Assembly: GCA_030248215.1 (NCBI GenBank)
Contig: JASANG010000932.1
Span: 439,087-503,086, forward strand
DNA from: Enoplolaimus lenunculus
Lineage: Eukaryota; Nematoda; Enoplea; Enoplida; Thoracostomopsidae
Direction: 5' to 3'
DNA length: 64,000 bases
This document shows, piece by piece, positions 56,501 through 64,000 of this stretch. Within the stretch, counting starts at the first letter, position 1. Each line of letters starts with the position of its first letter. Below the pieces are notes generated by a model. The model saw only the letters and a program-made list of their open reading frames with translations, did not search any database and was not told the origin of the DNA. The translations under genes were made by a program, and so were the position numbers.

Positions 56501-59500
56501 TTTTGTACATCCGAGCAGATTATATAAATAGGATGATCCATAAACAATGGCTGGGCTTCTGAAAGCCTGCTTAAGTACAATTTTATGCTTATAAGTATTT
56601 GCTATGCATTTGTTTAATCAATTTATTGTTTCTAAAAGTGTACGTAAGTTAAGTAAATACTTGAACAATATTTCAGAAACGCGCTATTCGCTGGGTTTCA
56701 AAGACGCAACTGAAACTTGAAAAGTCAATATTTTAGTTAGAAAACTTTCGACTTCGACTGTTAACTCAGAGGTTTTCAATTACCCAATCAGAAACGTGTG
56801 AAAAAAAAGTCCTATTTTTAACCATTCACACTTACAATGACAGCTGTGATTATAGGGGTTTGTAGGATTGCGAAAACTTTCCAAATATAAGCTTTGGATC
56901 TAATTTTGCTCTCCGTTCCTCGGAACGCTTTTACCCCAGCTTGTGTAAATGCTCACATTTTCTACCCAAAAGTATTATAATCAACCAACTCTTAAACTTT
57001 TTGATTGGGTATTACACAACTCAGCTGCTGTTTACAGGCGACGAATGTGATTGGTTGAATCCGTCGAAGCTTAAATCGCTTCGCGTCCTGCGAACTTTTA
57101 TCATGGAATCGATGAGATATGTGCCACCTGTACCGTATGTGGGTCGAAAAGTGACTGAACCGTTTACTGCAGGTAACAAAATAATATCAATCATTTATCA
57201 TTCACTCTTTAGGTTGCGCAATGTCCGCGGGGCGCCGCCGGACGCAGCAGCAGGTAAATTTTTTAAATTTTGCCGCACGTTTCCGCATGACGACGCACGC
57301 GGCCGGCCACCAAAATGAGTTGGTCTATATTTTTGGCCAATGTTACTTTGAGAGTCGTCAAAGCGCATTAAGCGTATGCCTAAGCCTAACCCTAAGTCTA
57401 AGCCTAAGCGTAGGAATGAACATATTCCTAAGCCTAAGCCTAAGCCTAAGCTTAAGCCAAGCAAAAAAATGGTCTAAAGCTAAAGCTTTACTCTATTGCA
57501 GTCCTACAGAAAAACGTTCCGCCACTGATTTTTAAATGGCCCGAAACTATTCAAGTGAGAATGAGTGAAAATTTAAAACGGATTTCAGCTGATTACGTCA
57601 TACCGGCCGGATGTACAGCAATGATATCGATGTGGTCGATCCATCGTGACCAAGACTACTACGAATATCCTGACAAATTTATACCTGACAGATTCGCTCA
57701 CGACGATCCTGAAAATATGAGCCGACATCCGTACTCATTCGTTCCATTTGCAGCTGGCCCACGAAATTGTATCGGTAAGAACGAGAAGAACATCACCAGC
57801 GCAGCCAATTACAGATTACGGGCCTGAGGGGGCGGGGGCGGTTTGTCCTTTGAATGGTATTTTCTTAGCCAATCAGAAATTGGTTCACAAATGAATTCGA
57901 AAACGGCATAAATGACATTTTGTCGCCAGGACTATCGACCGAGATTCGCATTATAACCGATAATATCATAGACCAGACATTTGCTCGTACGCCATTAGGT
58001 TCTGTTAGGCTTAGGCTTAGGCTTCGACTCAGAATTATATTTTGATGACGTATGATGTCATTGAACGAAGTATATATTCGGTTTAGTGAAGTACTCGTCT
58101 ATGTAAAACATTAACCTTTATGATGCCGTGCAAACACCGCAATTGTCACAGGGGAAATACGCAAATTCTGGCCACAATTTCTGCATAAGAGAAACAAAGA
58201 TCTAATAATGACTCCTAATCCGCCTCAGAAAATCCGTAAATGGGCCATAAAGTCCTATATAATGCCGCAGATTGTTAATATTAAACCCTCAACTTGTAAT
58301 AGCGTTTTGTCGATTAAGAATTCTAAAACAGATAGTAAAAATAACAGAAACGGAAAACAGATATTGCAGCGTAATTTCAAAAATGTTTTATTTTTCTGCC
58401 AACACAATTGAGGTATGAACTGTGCTTTGGATTTGAAGATAAACGAAAATAAATGATTTAAAATCACGCTGAATTAACAAGTTTTACTGTATTGACCCGA
58501 ATAAGAGGGGTCCCCATTTTGAGTCCGAATCAATTGGATTCCGTATCCCTAATAAGAGTCCGTAAGCGCATAGAGTCCCTAAACCCTAATTAGAGTCCAT
58601 AAATATCCATTAATCCTAATTGTAGCGCATAAATAAATCCAGGACCAAATAATTTGAGGTCGAACCTTTAAAGCGTACTTAAAATTTGAAAGCACATTCC
58701 TAAGTGTAACCTTGTATAGCTAGAGCTATTGTGACACAAGACAAATAAACGTTTAATTCAAGGGATAATTGCAGTACCGGATATATTCAGTGACGAAGGG
58801 GGGCGGAGCTTGGGTTAAAATAAATAACAGTCCGTAACCGAATAACAATGGGGGTACCCCTTTCGAGAGGCCAAATAAATATCAGTCCCCCCTCTTATTT
58901 TCGGGTCACTACAGTACCTATAATCTTTACATTTTATCAAGATTTATTTCATTAGAAAACTTTTTGAACTATTGTTGTTTTTCGAACAGCGCCGGATTAA
59001 AGGGGGCGCAGGGACCTCGGGCGCCGGGCCTTCCACCAAAAAGGGGCCTCCCACCAACCAAAAAACGACGGCATGTTTCAATGGATAAGAAGCCATGAAA
59101 AAAAAATTTTCCCGAATCACAAAGTTTATATAGAGCTGTGAAGCATTTTATTGCGAACGCCTATTTGACCTGTTTTGGGGCGGCCGACTATCCTTATTCT
59201 AACGCCGGCCCTGTGTTACACTTTAAGCTGTGCTGTATAAAATAATTGCTATTAAAAACGACTGTTAGCCATGTCGGACCCGGGCCTTCCGCCACACTAA
59301 TCCGCCAAGTTACGAACGGCACAACTTTTATGCGCAAATGTGTGAAAAATTTCGATTTCGCAATACCGGAATAAACGTAAAAATCCTGTCACAACCAGAT
59401 GTCATTTTAGTTTTTGTAATTTTTGTTTGAAATAAAATGAGTCAAAGTTTAAATGCTACCAATCCTTCTGTAAACTTTATAGAATTATTTGTTTCCATTT

Positions 59501-59670
59501 TATTTTTAGGTCAAAAATTTGCAATCCTCGAAATGTTGACAACTGTTTCAATGCTGGTCAAAAACTTTCACATCGCTTCAGTTGAGCCAATGGATTCTGT
59601 GGACGCAGTCTCTGAGTTGACATTGCGTCCTGCAAATGGTCTCCATGTTCGTATGACACCCAGATGTTAA
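53510..59670 (+). CDS. CYP4-like cytochrome P450, 3' half (six exons), right arm
   Basis: Mirror copy of the left-arm gene. Exons: 53510-53636, 55015-55161, 55701-55803, 57038-57172, 57589-57774, 59510-59670 (stop TAA). Exon lengths equal those of the left copy (127, 147, 103, 135, 186, 161). ExxR (ESMR), PxRF-type FIPDRF, haem loop FVPFAAGPRNCIG and the C-terminal MTPRC are all intact. Differences from the left copy are few: KHQMN for KHEMN, ITARV for ITARI, HRDQ for HRDP. The N-terminal exons are missing at the same point, because the upstream sequence is the palindrome hinge. As it stands neither copy could make a full P450. Confidence 0.9.
53825..54009 (+). mobile_element. MITE-A copy, right arm
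   Basis: Mirror of 51549-51733. Confidence 0.7.
54201..54981 (-). mobile_element. MITE-C with 35/40-bp minisatellite, right arm
   Basis: Mirror of 50588-51358, flanked by ATGAAATT on both sides (54193-54200, 54982-54989). The unit order differs: more of the 35-bp type, and one disrupted unit at about 54745-54775 (CCAACCAACAAACCC). This shows the arms have evolved independently here or were assembled from different alleles. Confidence 0.9.
55212..55420. mobile_element. MITE-E copy 6, right arm
   Basis: Mirror of 50150-50357 with small differences. Confidence 0.75.
55580..55637 (-). repeat. (CAAA)n microsatellite, right arm, contracted
   Basis: About 14 tetramers with one GTCTG interruption, half the length of the left-arm array. 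Confidence 0.95.
57337..57541. mobile_element. MITE-A/MITE-C hybrid, right arm
   Basis: Mirror of 47971-48162, slightly longer in the hexamer tract. Confidence 0.6.
58487..58914. mobile_element. TA-flanked MITE, right arm
   Basis: Mirror of 46588-47013, with point differences and small indels. Confidence 0.8.
58987..59213. mobile_element. CAGGGCCGGC-ended MITE, right arm
   Basis: Mirror of 46289-46515. Confidence 0.65.
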
Positions 59671-59707
59671 TTGATGGCAAGCACCAAAGCTGTGTGATAA
59701 TATTGTT

Positions 59708-59897
59708 GGCCCATGTTACTTTAAGGGGCGTAAAGGTTTCTGGTGGGTTATCTGAAAAGAGTAGGTTTAGATTCTAGATTACAATTTCTTACTTAGGCTA
59801 ATACACTTAGGCACACATTTTTGCAACACTTAGGCTTAGGCGTAGGCTTAGAAATACGCTTAATCTATTGTCGCCCCCTAACCGGTAGCACTTGGCC
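59708..59897 (-). mobile_element. MITE-C copy, right arm
   Basis: Mirror of 45612-45798, flanked by ATATTGTT and ATATTCTT. Confidence 0.8.
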
Positions 59898-60485
59898 ATA
59901 TTCTTTAACATTTATTACTTCGTATTTTAAGTTTAAATCATCAAATTTTGCAAAATGTTGATATGCTGCAATTGTTGGATATGAAAAATAAAAACTGCAT
60001 CGCTCTTTTTTGTTCACAATTTTAAAAGAAGCCTAATGAATAAGTATTTTGTATATCCTGCAAAAATTGACTTCCGTTTCCGTAATCATTTGTGTCTTTA
60101 CCCAATCGTTAAACACGAAACTAATTTTCATTGATTTCATTAGACAATCGGAACCTTGTTTTGAATTTTAACAGAGCTCGGCCGCACTTTGACCGATTCA
60201 AAGCCCAGGGGCGTCGGCGGAGAAATGTATTTTGGGCGGAGCGCTGAAAAATATTAGGCGACCCCTACATTTGCAATTAAAAATTATGATACAAATTAGG
60301 TGTACCGGGGTCCGCAGCCCAATTTGAGGTCTTACCGTGAGGACAGTCCTTAGACTGGGGTTTAGACAAAGATAAACACGAATAAAAATAATGGATGTTC
60401 TTGTACATATGAAGAATAATATAACCAATCGAAACGTGTTTTACTACAAGCATTTATTCAACGGTTTCAAGATTTTGTAGGTCAT

Positions 60486-60630
60486 ATTGGCTTAGGCTAG
60501 GCTTACGCTTAGACTTAGGCTTAGGCTTAGGCTAAGGCTCAGGCTTAGGCTTAGGCTTAGGCTCAGGCTTAGGCTTAGGCTTAACCAAGGTTCACGCTTA
60601 GGCCTTCAGCCCCGTAGGCTTAGGTTTATT
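60486..60630 (-). repeat. Interstitial TTAGGC array, right arm
   Basis: Mirror of 44881-45016, interrupted by a non-hexamer stretch (CCAAGGTTCACGC, CCTTCAGCCCCG) absent from the left arm. Confidence 0.85.
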
Positions 60631-60794
60631 AGAGACAGCTTAAATCAACAGATTAAAACGTAATAAACAAAATCAGCCAATCATACTGCAATAAATACTT
60701 TATATTTTTCTCTTCGTCCAATAAAAATTCAATTTGATTTTAGTATCAAGTTAAGGACTGTGTCGAACAGTAATTGTCATTCATCTCATGACGT

Positions 60795-63700
60795 TCATTT
60801 TGCTGAAAATAACTATTAGTCCGTAAAAAATACATATTTACATTTAAAATGATCTCTAGCCCTATTGATTTTTAATGCAATATTAACAACCACACATTCA
60901 GCTCAATTAAGCCAAATACGGCAAATTCATCTATACTTGTGCACAATTAATATCATTCTTGAGATTAAACTGCAATAATTTCTACATCCCTATCTCCGTG
61001 ACAAAACCGTAAAAATTCATATAATAGTACAGTTATTGCCACTTTTATTAATAGTTTGAAAGGTTTTGTACGAGCAATGATTTTTAGCTCTATTGATAAT
61101 TAGTGCATTTTTGCACTGGATGCATGAATAGCTTATGATTAATCCACATTATTTGGCTAACTTCCTGTAAAACGTCAACATACTTGCCTGTAAAAGCAGT
61201 AAAACGGACAGATTTTGCAAAATCGGTAAACGTAGTCCCTTCAAACAAACTCTGTAGGCATACAATAAGCGAAAAATGTCTTTTGTAACAAACTATGGCC
61301 AAAACAGGTTTCATATTTATAACATATTGACAAGTGGCACGGGTATGTGCGATAATGTGACTAACTATACTCCGTTCAGACGGTCTGCCAGTTGTATGGT
61401 GGGTGTATCCTGCATGTGGGTAACAAATATAAACAACTGATTTGAAAACTACAATGTAAACGACTAAAACTTACTTTCTTGTCGTTTATTTACTGAAACA
61501 AATTTGTTGTACTACGAATGAAAATAACATTTTTAATAATTAAAAATAATAAATGTTGTTGAATTCTATCAGTTCAACATTTCGCGCACTTTTTTAAGTA
61601 GCAGGTTCGTTTTTCCTAAACTTTGACCATCTGTTCTTAAATGCAGCAAAAATAGCTCGCAATATCTTAAACATTTCTTCATTCTCATTCGCCAATTCTC
61701 ACAAAGAATTTGAAATGGTCATTTTTCGGCAACGATCGAATTTTGGAATTTAGTAGAACCGCTGGAATTATTTTTTATAAAAAACCTTAATATCGAAATA
61801 AAATACTTTAAACAGTAGTTACTCTTGAGCTCATGATTTCTGAAAGTACTTAAACAGCCCCAAAATGTAGCATTTATAACTATTTTTTCATTATTGTTAA
61901 AACAGTTTCATCGACCTTACCTTCAAACATGCCGACTCCTTCCAGTACCAAAGGAATTCGTTTTGCCACTGAAATAAATTGATAAAATTTTTAAAACAAG
62001 CATGACTAATTAAGTAATATAAAACGTTTATACATTACAATGATCCATAGTCCTACTAATATGAATGCATTCTTGCACTGTAAGATGAATTGTTTACATC
62101 AAAAATCGTCAAATTTTGCTACCTGGCATTTGCTTCCTCATAAACATTACGGTAACCTCATGCAATCTACAAAGCAAACCCTAAAATGCATAAAGCAATA
62201 TGGTTACAAACGTCTGTTCGTATGATTAGAATCAAATACGGCGAATTCATGTATACTCTATATACAATTAATATTATCTTGAGAGTAAACTGGTAGACTT
62301 TCTGCATACACTCTCTCAATAGATCTAAAACCAAAACAAAAATGGGTGACGCAGTCTATCTTAACTTTTATTAATAGTTTTTAAAGCTTTAGTACGAGCA
62401 AAAAACTTTGCTATTTAGCCCAATGTGAAACAAATTACGTTTGACAGTGACGTATGCTAAAACAATGCTTTATCACGTATGTTGAAGGTCTCGAGATTTT
62501 TAAGTTAAAATAGGCACGATTACTTTAGTGATATACCTTAGTACTAATTTTTACTTAAATAGTTCTTTAGCTCTATTGATCATTAATACATTTTTGTCAT
62601 TGGATGCATCAATAGCTTATGGGGTATCCACGGTACTCTGCCTAACTTACTGTAAAACGTAAACAGTACTTGGCTGTAAAGGCAGTACAACGGACAGACT
62701 CGGCAAAATTGGTAAACAGAGTCACTTCGGACAAACTCTGTGTTAAGTGGCCCCCCTCCGCATGTGCGATAATGTGACTACGTATACGCCATTTCAGAAC
62801 GGTCTGCCAGTTGTCTGGTCTGTGTACGGCTAAATATAGATGACGAATATAAACAACTGATTTGAAAAATAAGATACGAACAACTACAACTTACATTCCT
62901 TGTCGACTTTCTGAATTGGAAACAAATTGTTGTAATACAAATGAAAATAACATTTGTAATAATTAAAAATCATAAATGTTGTTAAATTCTGTCAGTTCAA
63001 AATTTTCGCAATTTTTTAAGTAGCAGTTTCTTTTTCCTAAACTTTGAGGCGTACTGTTCTTAAATGCCGCCAAAAACAGCTCGCAATACCTTAAATACTT
63101 TCTTCATTCTCGGTCGGCAACCCACACGAAAAATTTGAATAGGTTTTTTTCGGCAACGATAGAAGTTTGGAATTTAGTAGAGAAAGTACAAATTATTTTT
63201 TGAGCGGAACCTTAATCCCGAAATAAAATACTTTTTAAACAGTAGTTACTATTGAGCTACGTGGATTCTGAAATTCTTTAAAAAGCCTTAACATAACATT
63301 TATAACTATTTTTTCATTATTGTTAAAACAGTTTCATAGACCTTACCTTCAAACGTGCCGACTACTTCTATTACCAAAGGAATTCGTTTTGCCACTGAAA
63401 TAAATTGATAAAATTTAAGAATAAGCATGACTACTTAAGTAATATAAAACGTTTATATATTACAATGATCCTTCGTACTTACTGACTTGAATGCATTTTT
63501 GCACTGTAACGTTTTTATATTACAATGATCCTTAGTCCTACTGATTTGAATCCATTTTTGCACTGTACGCATAAAATATTTAGTTAAAAATCAGTAAAAA
63601 TTACTACTGGCATTTGCCTTTTCTAATAAACATTAGGTTAACTACTAATAAAATATGAAAAAAGTATTTTTTCAGATGTTATAAAGCAATATGCATAGAA

Positions 63701-64000
63701 ACGTCTGTTCGTGTGGTAAAGAAATCAAATACGGCGATTTAATGTATACTCTATATACAATTAATATTTATCTTATGATTTGAGTCATACAACTTTCTGC
63801 ATACACTATCTCCAGTGGATCTGCGACGGAATTCGTTAATAGGTGAAGCAATTATTGCGACTTTTATTAATAGTTTTTAAATCTTTAGTACGAGTAAAAA
63901 ACTTTGCTATTTAGCACAATGTGAAACAAATTAAATTTGACAGTGACTTCTGCTAAAACAATGCTTTATCACGTATGTTGAAGGTATCGATATTTTTAAG
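60795..64000 (-). pseudogene. Inverted, diverged partial copy of the micro-exon repeat gene, right arm
   Basis: Minus strand. The terminal exon mirror is 60795-60802. An 18-nt exon at 61475-61492 reads VNKRQE (Lys to Asn in the KKR site). A 48-nt exon at 61921-61968 reads IPLVLEGVGMFE. At about 62890-62915 the next 18-nt exon is disrupted (extra bases, weakened acceptor). A 48-nt exon at 63347-63394 reads IPLVIEVVGTFE. Intron sequence also has more substitutions and small indels than any pair of left-arm units. The rest, including the signal-peptide exons, would lie beyond the window. It may be a decaying paralogue, a divergent allele, or poorly corrected sequence. Confidence 0.6.

Larger units (their letters stand above)
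41552..64000. repeat. Giant palindrome: arms 41552-52668 and 52890-64000+ around a 221-bp MITE
   Basis: Position pairs sum to 105558 at the centre and stay close to that across the window: P450 exons, MITEs, the CAAA array, TTAGGC arrays and micro-exons all have mirror copies in the opposite orientation. The right arm runs off the window end; its last bases match 41552 onward. Arms are nearly identical near the centre (the first P450 exon is the same) and clearly diverged past about 60 kb. Coding differences in the P450 are few. The true outer limits are not visible. Confidence 0.95.

Overview
The window is eukaryotic, from an animal with small, intron-rich genes (GT-AG introns, exons from 18 nt up to more than 700 nt) and very dense short inverted-repeat DNA transposons. 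Four conserved animal genes are readable: a Na+/Ca2+ exchanger, the AMPK catalytic alpha subunit, an RNF41/NRDP1-type ubiquitin ligase and a CYP4-like cytochrome P450. Degenerate TTAGGC tracts, the nematode telomere hexamer, occur all over the window, and splice acceptors sit 4 and 17 nt upstream of two start codons, as trans-splicing would give. A nematode is the most likely source. This is inference, because the TTAGGC tracts sit inside transposons rather than at a chromosome end.

Layout. 1-3757 (+): C-terminal half of the exchanger, open at the left edge. 3758-8057: MITE-packed spacer. 8058-18522 (+): complete 16-exon AMPK alpha gene (552 aa). 18523-26696: non-coding spacer with many MITE copies. 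26697-29971 (+): complete 7-exon RNF41-like gene (318 aa). 29972-33946: repeats. 33947-44718 (+): an unrecognised gene made almost wholly of tiny symmetric exons. It has a signal peptide, then six copies of a 22-residue unit, each built from one 18-nt and one 48-nt exon. Each exon pair sits in its own 1.40-1.46 kb tandem genomic repeat. The unit carries KKR and KR sites, so the product looks like a secreted, protease-processed multi-copy peptide precursor. 45836-52048 (-): 3' half of a CYP4-like P450, tail to tail with the micro-exon gene.

The right third, 52890-64000, is an inverted copy of 41552-52668. The centre of this palindrome (at least 11.1 kb per arm) is a single 221-bp hAT-type MITE. 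It contains a second P450 3' half on the + strand and a diverged, partial, inverted copy of the micro-exon gene. Both P450 copies lack the same N-terminal exons because the join cuts the gene. The palindrome is either a real fold-back duplication or a mis-join of two haplotypes or paralogues, and the sequence alone cannot decide.

The genes share no obvious pathway. The linked observations of most interest are the micro-exon peptide gene, the palindrome with a MITE at its hinge, and the MITE families that carry telomere-type repeats or palindromic motif arrays. No rRNA, canonical tRNA, CRISPR array, LTR element or viral gene was seen.
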